61,276 nt of DNA from Casp-actino8 sp046091365 (GTDB taxonomy: Bacteria > Actinomycetota > Acidimicrobiia > Acidimicrobiales > Ilumatobacteraceae), in the NCBI GenBank assembly GCA_046091365.1, contig JBJTBM010000021.1, positions 1 to 61,276 of the forward strand. Direction: 5' to 3'. The position numbers and the translations under genes were made by a program. This document shows positions 40,303 through 49,034 of this stretch, one piece after another; position 1 is the first letter of the stretch; each line of letters begins with the position of its first letter. The notes beneath the pieces are model-generated. The model searched no databases, was not told the DNA's origin, and saw only the letters and a program-made list of their open reading frames with translations.

Positions 40303-42506
40303 CAGTCCCGACCTCCGTAGGCCGCGCCGCCGAGACACCGCGTGCTCGGAAGTTTGCGTTCGGGGGCCGCGACCATCGAATCCGTGTTGAGCGGATTGGA
40401 AGGGACGACCGGGTCCATCAACGCCGCGCCGTCGAAGGCCATGAACATGCACTTCACCACTGGGGCGGCGGCCTTGGCGCCATAGCCGGCCTTCTCGAGA
40501 TACGCCGACACCACGACGGGTCGACCCGCGTCGATACTGAAGGCGGCGAAAGCCGACGAGTCGTTCCAGGGCAGGCTGGCGGCACCCTGGGCGGTCCCGG
40601 TCTTTCCGGCGATCGGCAACTCGTCGTAGGGGTAACTCTTGAAGAGTCGTTCTCCGGTCGTGGCGTGATACGAGCCGTTGTCGACGCCGGGACCGGTGAT
40701 CACTCGCTTCAGACCGTTCACGATCGGGTCGCGGATGTCGTCAGGGATGTCGAGACTGCGGATGGTGTTCTTCAAACCGAGATTCAACACCACCTCGGAC
40801 TGCGCAAGGTCGGCGAATCCGATCGCCGCCGAATCCGGAGTGGCCGGACTGAGCAGGGCCAGGGCGATCAAGGGGCGATTGACGTCGCCGCCGTTGGCGA
40901 GTGTGCCGTAGGCCTGAGCCACCTGCAGCGGCGACGCAGCCAGCAATCCCTGACCCACGGAGAGCTGCACGTTGTCGCCGACGAGGTAGTTCGGGCTCTC
41001 CCCCTCCATCAACACGCCGTCCTCGACGAGTTTGCGCTTGCTCTCCTTGTCGGGGACGCGACCGGCCGACTCGTACGGGAGGTCGATGCCCGTCTTGGAA
41101 CCGAAGCCGAACTTTCGCACCTCTTCTTGGAGAATCGGTTGTCCGCCGCGCTCGGAGAAGATCTCCTCGCCGATCTTGTAGAAGAACGTGTCGGTCGACA
41201 CCGCCAGGGCGTCCTCCACGGTCACCGGTCCGTAGCGACAGGCGTAGTTGCCACCGCCGCACAGCGCGTTTCGATAAATGCACTTCACCAACTGGCAGGT
41301 CTCGCGGTCGATGCTCACCAGGGTGTACGAACCCTGGTCGTTGTAGCGATATCTCGCACCCCCGGGCAACTGACCCGTCGCCAACGCCGCGTAGGCGACG
41401 AAAGGTTTGAAGCTCGACCCGAGGTTGTACTGACCCGAGATGGCGCGGTTCACGAGCAGCGACTGGTCGGGGTCCTTGGTGTTCGGGAAGATCTGGGCGA
41501 ACTTGTCGCCCGAGATGCCCGCGTTGAACCAACGGTTGTCGAAGGTCGGGTAACTCGCCAGGGCCAGCACCTCGCCGTTCGAGTAATCCATCATGACCAC
41601 CGACCCGGCGGGGGCCTTGAGGTTCGCACAGTCCGGGAACTGGGGCTTCACCGGCTGGCGTTTCTCGTCCTTGGCCTGACATGCCGTGACGAATCGGTTG
41701 AGCCGCAACTGGGTCTCGAGGGCCTGCTCGGCGAACTGCTGGTAGTCGAGATCGATCGCCAGTTGGAGATCGTTGCCCGGGGTCGGCTCGACACGTTCGA
41801 TCACGCGCAGGATCGCCCCGCGGGAGTCGACTTCGTATCGGACGTAACCGGGGGTGCCCCGCAGGTACGGCTCGAAGATCTTCTCGACGCCGAATTGGCC
41901 GACGCGCTCGTTGAGGTCGTAACCGAGGTCCTTGTACTGCGCGGAATCACCCTTGGTGATCGCTCCGAGGTAGCCGACCACGTGGGCCGCCAACGGGGCG
42001 AAGGGATACTCGCGTTTCCATTGGATGGTGGCGTCGACGCCGGGGAAATCCTCAGAACGTTCGAGCAGATACGCGACGGTCTCCTCGCTCACTCCCTCTT
42101 TCAGCGGCATGGGTAGCAACGGGCTGTACTTGGAACCGGTGCGCTTCCCGGTCGAGCCGACCGGTCCGGCGTACCGGGTTTCCATGTCGTCGACGGGCAT
42201 GTCGAGAACGGGGGCCAGCCGCGAGAACAACTCCGACCGGTCGGCATCGTCGTTCATGGCCTCCCAGGCCACCGTCACCGTGACGATGCGCTCGTTGTCG
42301 GCGAGGATGCGACCCTCGCGGTCGAAGATGCGCCCCCGCTCGGGCAACAACTTCACGGTGCGCGTCTTGTTCGACTGCACCTTCAATTCGAGCGCACTGG
42401 AGTCGACCACCTGCAGAAACCACATGCGAAGTCCGAGCGCCGTGAAGATCACCGTGGCCGCCACACCGAGCGCGACGAGGCGCGACGATCGACGGTCACC
42501 GGGCAT
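40302..42506 (-). CDS. mrdA: Penicillin-binding protein 2 (class B transpeptidase)
   Basis: Transpeptidase of 734 residues with one N-terminal membrane helix (about 8-30), a pedestal domain and a transpeptidase domain. Active-site motifs are SSFK (S364-K367), STD (437-439, in place of SxN, as common in PBP2) and KTG near residue 633. Beside the active site four cysteines (404, 409, 416, 423) lie in a short segment, with two more at 276 and 293. It crosslinks peptidoglycan with RodA and MreBCD. Start ATG is 42 nt after mreD. Confidence 0.92.
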   Translation of the reverse strand: MPGDRRSSRLVALGVAATVIFTALGLRMWFLQVVDSSALELKVQSNKTRTVKLLPERGRIFDREGRILADNERIVTVTVAWEAMNDDADRSELFSRLAPVLDMPVDDMETRYAGPVGSTGKRTGSKYSPLLPMPLKEGVSEETVAYLLERSEDFPGVDATIQWKREYPFAPLAAHVVGYLGAITKGDSAQYKDLGYDLNERVGQFGVEKIFEPYLRGTPGYVRYEVDSRGAILRVIERVEPTPGNDLQLAIDLDYQQFAEQALETQLRLNRFVTACQAKDEKRQPVKPQFPDCANLKAPAGSVVMMDYSNGEVLALASYPTFDNRWFNAGISGDKFAQIFPNTKDPDQSLLVNRAISGQYNLGSSFKPFVAYAALATGQLPGGARYRYNDQGSYTLVSIDRETCQLVKCIYRNALCGGGNYACRYGPVTVEDALAVSTDTFFYKIGEEIFSERGGQPILQEEVRKFGFGSKTGIDLPYESAGRVPDKESKRKLVEDGVLMEGESPNYLVGDNVQLSVGQGLLAASPLQVAQAYGTLANGGDVNRPLIALALLSPATPDSAAIGFADLAQSEVVLNLGLKNTIRSLDIPDDIRDPIVNGLKRVITGPGVDNGSYHATTGERLFKSYPYDELPIAGKTGTAQGAASLPWNDSSAFAAFSIDAGRPVVVSAYLEKAGYGAKAAAPVVKCMFMAFDGAALMDPVVPSNPLNTDSMVAAPERKLPSTRCLGGAAYGGRD

Positions 42507-42548
42507 GAATACAGCCTCCCACTCGGGGCCGAGCGGCGGGCGTCACCG

Positions 42549-43085
42549 TCACAGGTACACCTCGGCCGGGGGCGCCAGTCGCTGCTGGCGACGCACGGCG
42601 AGACACCACCGCATCACCGGCACGACCACGAAACTCGCCGCGCCGTTGAACAACGCCACCACGAACATGACCTTCACCAGTCGCGACGAGATCCAGCCCT
42701 CGACACCGATCCAGTTCGCGATGACCGGTTGCACGAACACCGCCGCGGCGCTGAGCCCGGCACAGGTCACCGCATTGAGCCACCGGGGGTTGGCGAGCGA
42801 CTGAGAGAAAGCGAAACCGCCGACGAAACCGGCCAACCCGTACACCAAGGCCGACAATCCCAAGGGAGACGTCAGCACGAAATCTAACATCACGCCCAAC
42901 ACGAAGCCGGCCAGAGCGCCGCCTTCGGGTCCGGCGGAGACACCGGCGCCGATCGCCATGCACAACAAGAGTTGCATGACGATCCCGAACGGCGTCAGCT
43001 CGGCGAGCAAAGTCGTCTGCACGGCGAGAGCCGGCAGACCGACCATGAGCAGTCGAACGAAAGGGCGATTGACGAGTTCGATCAT
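42549..43085 (-). CDS. mreD: Rod-shape-determining protein MreD
   Basis: Protein of 178 residues with about five membrane helices, small and hydrophobic as expected of MreD, beginning MIELVNRPFVRLLMVG. Sequence conservation in the family is low, so the call rests on its place between mreC and mrdA. The ATG overlaps the mreC stop (ATGA at 43082-43085). It scaffolds the elongation complex in the membrane. Confidence 0.88.
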   Translation of the reverse strand: MIELVNRPFVRLLMVGLPALAVQTTLLAELTPFGIVMQLLLCMAIGAGVSAGPEGGALAGFVLGVMLDFVLTSPLGLSALVYGLAGFVGGFAFSQSLANPRWLNAVTCAGLSAAAVFVQPVIANWIGVEGWISSRLVKVMFVVALFNGAASFVVVPVMRWCLAVRRQQRLAPPAEVYL

Positions 43086-44164
43086 CGATCCGATACCACC
43101 GGTTGGTACAACAACACGCGTACGAAGTTCAAGGTCGACAGACGCGCGGTCAGGCGGACCTCGAGCACCGCACCGGCGGTGCCGGTGCGTTCGACGATCT
43201 TGATCACGCGACCAACGACGATCCCGCGCGGCGCCAGGCTGCTCGAACCTCCCGAGGTGACGACGAGCGCTCCAACTCGGACTTCACCGAAACGCGAATT
43301 CTGGTCGATGAACTCCACCACCGGCGACTTGTCGCGTCCGCGACCCCGGAAGATGCCGGTCTCCACCGTGGGGAGCTCGTTGATGTCGATGGTCGTGGTC
43401 GGTGCGAGGGTCGAATCCGCCGGGGCGATCGTCGACACGGCCACGGTGGTCGTTCCGAGCGCACCGAAGTCGACGCCACTCAGGTCGATCGTGGTGGTGG
43501 CGGCGGTGGTGCTCGTCGTGGAGGGCACGGTGGTCGTGGTGGGTGCGGTCGTGGTGGTGGTCGTGGTGGTGGTCGTGGTGGTGGTCGTGGTCGACACATC
43601 CTCGGGCTGATTGACGATCTGAACCGGGATCGCGTACTGCACGTCACTGGCCAGCATCACCACCGAGCGGTTGGGGAAGACCTGGGTCACCTTGCCCACC
43701 AGCCCCGCAGCGTTGACCACCGTCATTCCCACCTGCAGTCCCCGGTCCGAGCCCTGATTGATCTCGAGCGTCTGGGAATAATTCGACGGCGAGCCGCCGA
43801 TCACCTGGGCCGTCACCGACGAGACATCGACCAAGTTGTCGATGCCGTTCAACGCCAACAGTTCCTGGGCGTCGCGCACGATGGCCAGCGCGGCGATGAA
43901 CGCACCCTCCTGCTGGTCGAGTTGGTCGCGCAGACGTTCGTTCTCGGCCTCCAACTCGCCGTAGTTCGTGATGCCCCGCCAGGCGTTCTGCACCGGTCGG
44001 GTGATCACCCGGGTGGCGTCCTCGATCGGATGGAACACGTAGCCGAAAACATCCCGCGCACTACCGATGACACCGTTGCCCTGTTGATCGAGCGTGATCA
44101 GCAGGATCGATGTCAGGGCCAGCAGGGCAGCGGCCCGACGTCGGCTGACCGAGTAGATCGGCAT
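43082..44164 (-). CDS. mreC: Rod-shape-determining protein MreC with Thr-tract insertion
   Basis: Protein of 360 residues: one membrane helix (about 8-28), a coiled coil (about 60-95, GELEAENERLRDQL), then the beta-barrel domain. The barrel domain is interrupted at about 193-275 by a Thr-rich insertion with a run of 15 threonines, encoded by a tandem 12-bp repeat, after which it resumes (GRVIKIVERT). MreC links MreB to PBP2 outside the membrane. The usual family length is about 280-330, so the insertion accounts for the excess. It follows mreB by 9 nt and overlaps mreD. Confidence 0.9.
   Translation of the reverse strand: MPIYSVSRRRAAALLALTSILLITLDQQGNGVIGSARDVFGYVFHPIEDATRVITRPVQNAWRGITNYGELEAENERLRDQLDQQEGAFIAALAIVRDAQELLALNGIDNLVDVSSVTAQVIGGSPSNYSQTLEINQGSDRGLQVGMTVVNAAGLVGKVTQVFPNRSVVMLASDVQYAIPVQIVNQPEDVSTTTTTTTTTTTTTTTAPTTTTVPSTTSTTAATTTIDLSGVDFGALGTTTVAVSTIAPADSTLAPTTTIDINELPTVETGIFRGRGRDKSPVVEFIDQNSRFGEVRVGALVVTSGGSSSLAPRGIVVGRVIKIVERTGTAGAVLEVRLTARLSTLNFVRVLLYQPVVSDR
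43549..43592 (-). repeat. 12-bp tandem repeat inside mreC
   Basis: Minus-strand unit ACCACCACCACG repeated about 3.5 times, coding only for threonine. Such a tract can change length by slippage in steps of four residues without breaking the frame. Confidence 0.7.
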
Positions 44165-44173
44165 CGATCAACC

Positions 44174-45205
44174 TCAGTCGCCACTCTGGGAGAGCAGTCC
44201 GCCCATCATCTCGATGTTCTCGAGCGCGCGACCCGAGCCGATCACCACCGAATACAGAGGATCGGGGGCGATGTTGATGGGCATTCCGGTCTCGTGCGCG
44301 AGGCGTCGGTCGATGCCCGCCAGGAGGGCACCGCCGCCGGTGATCGTGATCCCCTGGTGCATGATGTCCGCCGCCAGTTCGGGCGGCGTCTTGTCGAGGG
44401 TCGTGCGCACCGCGTCGACGATCGCGGCCACCGGCTCGGCGATCGCTTCTCGCACCTGGTCGGTCGACAGCGTGATCGTCCGCGGTAGACCACTGATGAG
44501 ATCGCGTCCACGGATGTCAGCCTTGAGTTCCTCGGCGAACGGCCATGCCGAGCCCATCTGGATCTTGATGTCCTCGGCGGTGCGCTCGCCGACGGCCAAC
44601 GAGAACTCCTTCTTCAGGTAGGCGACCACGGCCTCGTCAAGTTCGTCACCCGCCACCCGCAACGACTGCGCGGTCACGATGCCGCCGAGCGAGATGACCG
44701 CCACCTCGGTGGTACCGCCACCGATGTCGACGATCATGTTGCCACTCGGTTCGTGGACCGGTAGGTCGGCCCCGATGGCGGCGGCCATCGGTTCTTCGAT
44801 GATGTGCACCGGCTTGCGCGCCCCGGCGTACTCGGCAGCGTCCTGTACCGCGCGCTGTTCGACCCCGGTGATACCCGATGGCACGCAGATCACCATTCTT
44901 GGCTTGCTCCAACGGCTGCTGTGCACCCGCTGGATGAAATAGCGCAGCATCTTCTCGCACACCTCGAAGTCGGCGATGACGCCGTCTTTCAAGGGACGCA
45001 CCGCCCGAATGTGGCCCGGGGTCCGGCCCATCATGCGCTTGGCTTCCTCGCCGACGGCGACCGGGCGCCCGTCGGCCACGTCGAGAGCCACGACCGACGG
45101 CTCGTTCAGCACCACGCCCTGGCCCCGAACGTAGATCAAGGTGTTGGCCGTCCCGAGGTCGATCGCTATGTCCCGCCCGAGGGCCAACGGATTGTTGCGG
45201 GCCAT
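44174..45205 (-). CDS. mreB: Rod-shape-determining protein MreB
   Basis: Actin-like protein of 343 residues. Phosphate-1 motif DLGTANTLIY at about 16-25, connect-1 and phosphate-2 (NMIVDIGGGTTEVA), and the adenosine motif GGGALLAGIDRRL are clear. It forms membrane-bound filaments that guide side-wall synthesis. First gene of mreBCD-mrdA-rodA. Its ATG has a perfect ribosome site (TAGGAGG, 8 nt upstream), unlike many genes here, so its transcript has a true leader; the promoter is not clear in the 64 nt gap to ndk. Confidence 0.95.
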   Translation of the reverse strand: MARNNPLALGRDIAIDLGTANTLIYVRGQGVVLNEPSVVALDVADGRPVAVGEEAKRMMGRTPGHIRAVRPLKDGVIADFEVCEKMLRYFIQRVHSSRWSKPRMVICVPSGITGVEQRAVQDAAEYAGARKPVHIIEEPMAAAIGADLPVHEPSGNMIVDIGGGTTEVAVISLGGIVTAQSLRVAGDELDEAVVAYLKKEFSLAVGERTAEDIKIQMGSAWPFAEELKADIRGRDLISGLPRTITLSTDQVREAIAEPVAAIVDAVRTTLDKTPPELAADIMHQGITITGGGALLAGIDRRLAHETGMPINIAPDPLYSVVIGSGRALENIEMMGGLLSQSGD

Positions 45206-45213
45206 GGCCTGAG

Positions 45214-45220
45214 CCTCCTA
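45214..45220 (-). promoter_or_regulatory. Shine-Dalgarno of mreB
   Basis: TAGGAGG, 8 nt before the ATG. It is among the strongest ribosome sites in the window. Confidence 0.7.
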
Positions 45221-45260
45221 CGACGTCGAGATCCCGGGTCGACGACCAACGGGATGAATC

Positions 45261-45282
45261 CCCGAAATGTTACAGATTCGGG
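45261..45282 (-). terminator. Possible hairpin at ndk stop codon
   Basis: CCCGAA / TTCGGG stem of 6 bp with a 10-nt loop containing the TAA stop of ndk. No T-tract follows, so its role in termination is doubtful. Confidence 0.3.
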
Positions 45283-45680
45283 AAGAAAATGCCGATCTCG
45301 CGGGTCGCCGATTCGAGGGAATCGCTGCCGTGCACGAGGTTCTCGGTGAAGAGAATGCCCAGGTCACCGCGGATGGTGCCGGGCGCGGCGTTGCGCGGAT
45401 TGGTCGTGCCCATCATCGTGCGCACGACCTCCCAGGTGTTCTCCGGACCTTCGAGCACGAGGGCTACCACCGGACCTCGCGACATGAAGGCCACCAAATC
45501 CGCGTAAAAGCCCTTGCCCACGTGCTCCTCGTAGTGACGAGCCAAGGTCGCCGCATCGAGACGACGCAATTCCATCGCCACGAGGGTGAGGCCCTTGGCC
45601 TCGAAACGCGACAGGACATCGCCCACGAGACCGCGTTCGACGGTGTCGGGCTTGAGCAGAACGAGGGTGCGATCGGACAT
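45270..45680 (-). CDS. ndk: Nucleoside diphosphate kinase
   Basis: Enzyme of 136 residues beginning SDRTLVLLKPDTVERG, with catalytic H117 in the NLVHGSDS motif. It passes phosphate from ATP to nucleoside diphosphates. It lies between folC and mreB as in Streptomyces. It has its own promoter: TAACCT 6 nt before the ATG, inside the 21-nt gap after folC, which predicts a leaderless mRNA. Confidence 0.95.
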   Translation of the reverse strand: MSDRTLVLLKPDTVERGLVGDVLSRFEAKGLTLVAMELRRLDAATLARHYEEHVGKGFYADLVAFMSRGPVVALVLEGPENTWEVVRTMMGTTNPRNAAPGTIRGDLGILFTENLVHGSDSLESATREIGIFFPNL

Positions 45681-45686
45681 GGGGGC

Positions 45687-45692
45687 AGGTTA
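45687..45692 (-). promoter_or_regulatory. -10 box, leaderless promoter of ndk
   Basis: TAACCT on the minus strand, 6 nt before the ATG at 45680, placed between the folC stop and ndk. Confidence 0.55.
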
Positions 45693-45701
45693 CCGGCGAG
45701 A

Positions 45702-46997
45702 TCAGGGCAGGGCATGGGCCAGGTGGGTGCGGGCCGCACCCACCACGTACAGCGAACCGGTGATCAGGATCGCGTCGTCCGGGCCGGCGTCGGTCAGGGC
45801 GAGATCGATGGCCCGTTCGACCGAGGTCGCCGACTCGCTGTTGTCGCACCCGATGCGCCGGGCCGCGGCCACGACCTCGTCGACGGGCAGACCCCGTGGT
45901 GAAGGTGCCGGACAACAGATGACTCGATCGAACTCGTCGGCCCGCAACGCCGACAACATGTCGTCAGGGTCGCGTCCCCGCAGACAGCCCACCACCAGCA
46001 CCCGACGACCTGCCGGATCGAAATCCTCGAAGAAGACCGCGGCGCAGACATCGGCACCGGCCGGGTTGTGGGCGCCGTCGATGATGACGAGGGGCTGGTG
46101 CCCCATCACCTCGAAGCGGCCCGGCATGGTGACTGCCTCCATCGCCTCGTCGATCACGTCCTGGGGAAGGGGTCGGGCGAAGAACGCCTCGACCGCGGTG
46201 ATCGCCACGACCGCGTTCTCGGCCTGGTGTCGTCCGTGCAAGGGGACGAGGACCTCGGGGTAGATGGTCGTGGGTGTGCGCAGACCGACGAGTCGCCCGC
46301 CAAGGGCGAGTTGGTTGGAGTCCACCTCGAAGTCGGTGCCCCGCACGAGCAGCGAGGCTCCGCCCTCGGCCGCGAAGATCGACACCAATTCGGGGTCGGT
46401 CTCACCGCACACCACGACGCTCGAGGGCTCGATGATGCCGGCTTTCTCGCGGGCGATGTCGGCGCGGGTGGGCCCGGCGAACTCGGTGTGGTCGAGCCCG
46501 ATGTTGGTGATCACCGCCACCTGTGCGTTCACGACGTTGGTGGCGTCCCACCGACCGAGCAGACCGACCTCGATCACCATGGCGTCCACCGCCTCGTCGG
46601 CGAACCAACGGAATGCGGCGGCCGTGCAGATGTCGAAGTAACCGGGTCTCACGCCCGACAACATCTCGAGGTCGCTCACCGCGGCGATCTGCTCGGCGAA
46701 CGCCTCGTCGGAGATCGCGAGTCCGTCGATCGCGAATCGCTCGTTGACCCGTTCGAGGTGCGGGCTCGTGTACGTGCCGACGCGCAGACCGCTGGCCATC
46801 AGCAGTCGGGTCACCATCTGGGCGGTGCTGCCCTTTCCGTTGGTGCCGGTGATGTGGATGACCGGCGCACAGTGCTGGGGGTCCCCCATCAGCGCGCACA
46901 GACGAGTGATCACCTCGGTCGAGGGCGACTCGATGCGACCGGTCTTCTGGTACGACGCCCGGTCGTCGAGATACGCGAGAGCCTGCTCGTATGTCAC
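45702..46997 (-). CDS. folC: Folylpolyglutamate/dihydrofolate synthase
   Basis: Mur-ligase-family enzyme of 431 residues. P-loop HITGTNGKGSTAQMV near residue 50, ATNVVNA and the C-terminal domain with VIIDGAHNPAGA are typical of FolC. It adds glutamate to folates and possibly makes dihydrofolate. GTG 46997 is chosen because the family starts near YEQALAYLDDR. It follows clpX by only 10 nt. In Streptomyces valS lies between the two; here it does not. Confidence 0.92.
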   Translation of the reverse strand: MTYEQALAYLDDRASYQKTGRIESPSTEVITRLCALMGDPQHCAPVIHITGTNGKGSTAQMVTRLLMASGLRVGTYTSPHLERVNERFAIDGLAISDEAFAEQIAAVSDLEMLSGVRPGYFDICTAAAFRWFADEAVDAMVIEVGLLGRWDATNVVNAQVAVITNIGLDHTEFAGPTRADIAREKAGIIEPSSVVVCGETDPELVSIFAAEGGASLLVRGTDFEVDSNQLALGGRLVGLRTPTTIYPEVLVPLHGRHQAENAVVAITAVEAFFARPLPQDVIDEAMEAVTMPGRFEVMGHQPLVIIDGAHNPAGADVCAAVFFEDFDPAGRRVLVVGCLRGRDPDDMLSALRADEFDRVICCPAPSPRGLPVDEVVAAARRIGCDNSESATSVERAIDLALTDAGPDDAILITGSLYVVGAARTHLAHALP

Positions 46998-47007
46998 GGG
47001 AACGACG

Positions 47008-48291
47008 TCAGCTGGCGGCGCGGCGCGGACGCGACACCCGGGCCGCGGAACGCAACACCAACTCGGGCGCCACCTTGTCGCGCACCACCGACTCGTCGAC
47101 GACCACCTTTGCGACATCGGCGCGGCCGGGAAGATCGAACATCACGTTGAGCAGGGTCTCTTCGAGGATCGCGCGCAAACCACGCGCCCCGGTGCCCCGT
47201 TCGAGGGCCTGCTCGGCCACCGCGTCGAGAGCGGTCGGAGTCAACTCGAGTTCGACATCTTCGAACTCGAAGAACTTCTGGAACTGCTTCACGAGCGCGT
47301 TCTTGGGCTCGACGAGAATCTGCACGAGCGCTTCCTTGTCGAGGTTGTGCACCGCTCCGACCATCGGCAGACGACCGACGAACTCGGGGATGAGGCCGAA
47401 GGCCAACAGGTCCTCGGGGAGCACCTGAGCGAAGAGGTCGCCGGTGTTCTTCTCGGCCTTGCTGCGCACCGTGGCGTGGAAGCCGACGCCCTTGTGGCCG
47501 ATGCGCTGTTCGATGATCTTGTCGAGGCCAGCGAAGGCTCCGCCACAGATGAACAACACGTTGGTCGTGTCGATCTGGATGAACTCCTGGTGCGGGTGCT
47601 TGCGTCCGCCCTGCGGCGGAACCGAGGCCACGGTTCCCTCGAGGATCTTGAGCAGTGCCTGCTGCACGCCCTCGCCCGACACGTCGCGGGTGATCGACGG
47701 GTTCTCGCTCTTGCGGGCGATCTTGTCGATCTCGTCGATGTAGATGATGCCGGTCTCGGCCTTCTTCACGTCGAAGTCGGCGGCCTGGATCAACTTGAGG
47801 AGGATGTTCTCCACGTCCTCGCCCACGTATCCCGCCTCGGTGAGCGCGGTGGCGTCGGCGATGGCGAAGGGGACGTTGAGCATGCGGGCCAGGGTCTGGG
47901 CCAGGTGCGTCTTGCCGCATCCGGTGGGGCCGAGCAGGAGGATGTTGCTCTTGGCCAATTCGACCTCGTCACGTCGGGCGACGCCGGTCTCCTTCTGGTA
48001 CTGCAAGCGGCGGTAGTGGTTGTACACCGCCACGGCCAACACCTTCTTGGCCTGGTTCTGTCCCACCACGTAGTCGTCGAGGAAGTTGCAGATCTCTCGC
48101 GGCTTGGGGAGTTCCTCGAGGCGCAAGTCGGCGGCCTCGCGGACCTCCTCCTCGATGATCTCGTTGCAGAGGTCGATGCACTCGTCACAGATGTACACGC
48201 CGGGACCGGCGATCAGCTTCTTGACCTGCTTCTGGGACTTGCCACAAAACGAGCACTTCAGGATCTCGCCGGTGTCTCCAAATTTCGCCAT
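47008..48291 (-). CDS. clpX: ATP-dependent Clp protease ATPase subunit ClpX
   Basis: AAA+ unfoldase of 427 residues. Zinc-binding domain with C13, C16, C35, C38; Walker A GPTGCGKT near 119; Walker B IIYIDEIDK; a VSGEGVQQALLK segment and the IGF-type ClpP-contact loop as IGHKG-VGF nearby. It unfolds substrates and feeds them to ClpP. Ribosome site GGGAGG lies 6 nt before the ATG. It is 100 nt downstream of clpP, a larger gap than elsewhere in this run. Confidence 0.95.
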   Translation of the reverse strand: MAKFGDTGEILKCSFCGKSQKQVKKLIAGPGVYICDECIDLCNEIIEEEVREAADLRLEELPKPREICNFLDDYVVGQNQAKKVLAVAVYNHYRRLQYQKETGVARRDEVELAKSNILLLGPTGCGKTHLAQTLARMLNVPFAIADATALTEAGYVGEDVENILLKLIQAADFDVKKAETGIIYIDEIDKIARKSENPSITRDVSGEGVQQALLKILEGTVASVPPQGGRKHPHQEFIQIDTTNVLFICGGAFAGLDKIIEQRIGHKGVGFHATVRSKAEKNTGDLFAQVLPEDLLAFGLIPEFVGRLPMVGAVHNLDKEALVQILVEPKNALVKQFQKFFEFEDVELELTPTALDAVAEQALERGTGARGLRAILEETLLNVMFDLPGRADVAKVVVDESVVRDKVAPELVLRSAARVSRPRRAAS

Positions 48292-48297
48292 GATCGC

Positions 48298-48303
48298 CCT
48301 CCC
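48298..48303 (-). promoter_or_regulatory. Shine-Dalgarno of clpX
   Basis: GGGAGG, 6 nt before the ATG. Confidence 0.55.
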
Positions 48304-48391
48304 TTCGAGGTGACAGCCTTACACATCATGACCGATCTTCGGTTGGATACCGGCCCGACTTGAGAAATCGGTGGAACGGGGAAACCGCTGG

Positions 48392-49024
48392 TCAGCGGAT
48401 GGGACCGGTGCGGTCGACGACCGTGCGCGAGCTGATCACGTCGTCGATGATTCCGTAGGCCAATGCCTCGCTGGCTTCCATCACGAAGTCACGATCGGTG
48501 TCGGCGTGGATGCGCTCGATCGGCTGCCCGGTGTGCCGGGCCAGGATCTCCTCGAGGATGTCGCGCATGCGGAAGATCTCCTTGGCGGCGATCTCGAGGT
48601 CGGTCACCTGTCCGTAACCGACCTGGCCGTAGGGCTGATGCAGCAACACGCGGCTGTGCGGCAAGGCGAGCCGCTTGCCCTTGGTGCCGGCCGCCAGCAA
48701 AACTGCTGCGGCCGAGGCCGCCTGACCGAGGCAGATGGTGGCGATGTCGTTCTTGATGAACTGCATCGTGTCGTAGATCGCGAACAGAGCGGTGATGTCG
48801 CCACCGGGACTGTTGATGTAGATGTTGATGTCCTTGTCGGGGTTTTCGCTTTCGAGGTGGATCAACTGCGCGCAAACGAGGTTCGCGATGGTGTCGTCGA
48901 TCGGCGTGCCGAGGAAGAGGATGTTCTCCTTGAGCAGTCGGCTGTAGAGGTCGTAGGCGCGCTCACCGCGATTGGTCTGCTCGACCACCGTCGGCACGTA
49001 GTAGTTCTGGGCCTCGAAGTTCAT
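48392..49024 (-). CDS. clpP: ATP-dependent Clp protease proteolytic subunit
   Basis: Serine protease subunit of 210 residues. Nucleophile S104 (GQAASAA), H129 (LLHQPYG) and the DTDRD segment give the triad. ATG 49024 is chosen since the mature family sequence begins shortly after it (VPTVVEQTNRGERAYDLYSRLL); a longer reading would overlap tig. Many Actinobacteria have clpP1-clpP2 in tandem here; only one copy is present, though another may lie elsewhere. It is 10 nt after tig. Confidence 0.94.
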   Translation of the reverse strand: MNFEAQNYYVPTVVEQTNRGERAYDLYSRLLKENILFLGTPIDDTIANLVCAQLIHLESENPDKDINIYINSPGGDITALFAIYDTMQFIKNDIATICLGQAASAAAVLLAAGTKGKRLALPHSRVLLHQPYGQVGYGQVTDLEIAAKEIFRMRDILEEILARHTGQPIERIHADTDRDFVMEASEALAYGIIDDVISSRTVVDRTGPIR

Positions 49025-49034
49025 GTATGTCCTG

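Noticed and set aside
43540..43595. Repeat array that might suggest CRISPR
   Set aside because: It is a 12-bp in-frame coding microsatellite with no spacers and no cas genes nearby.
48385..48398. Short hairpin over the clpP stop codon
   Set aside because: The stem is only 5 bp with a 4-nt loop, and it lacks a T-tract; too weak to call a terminator.
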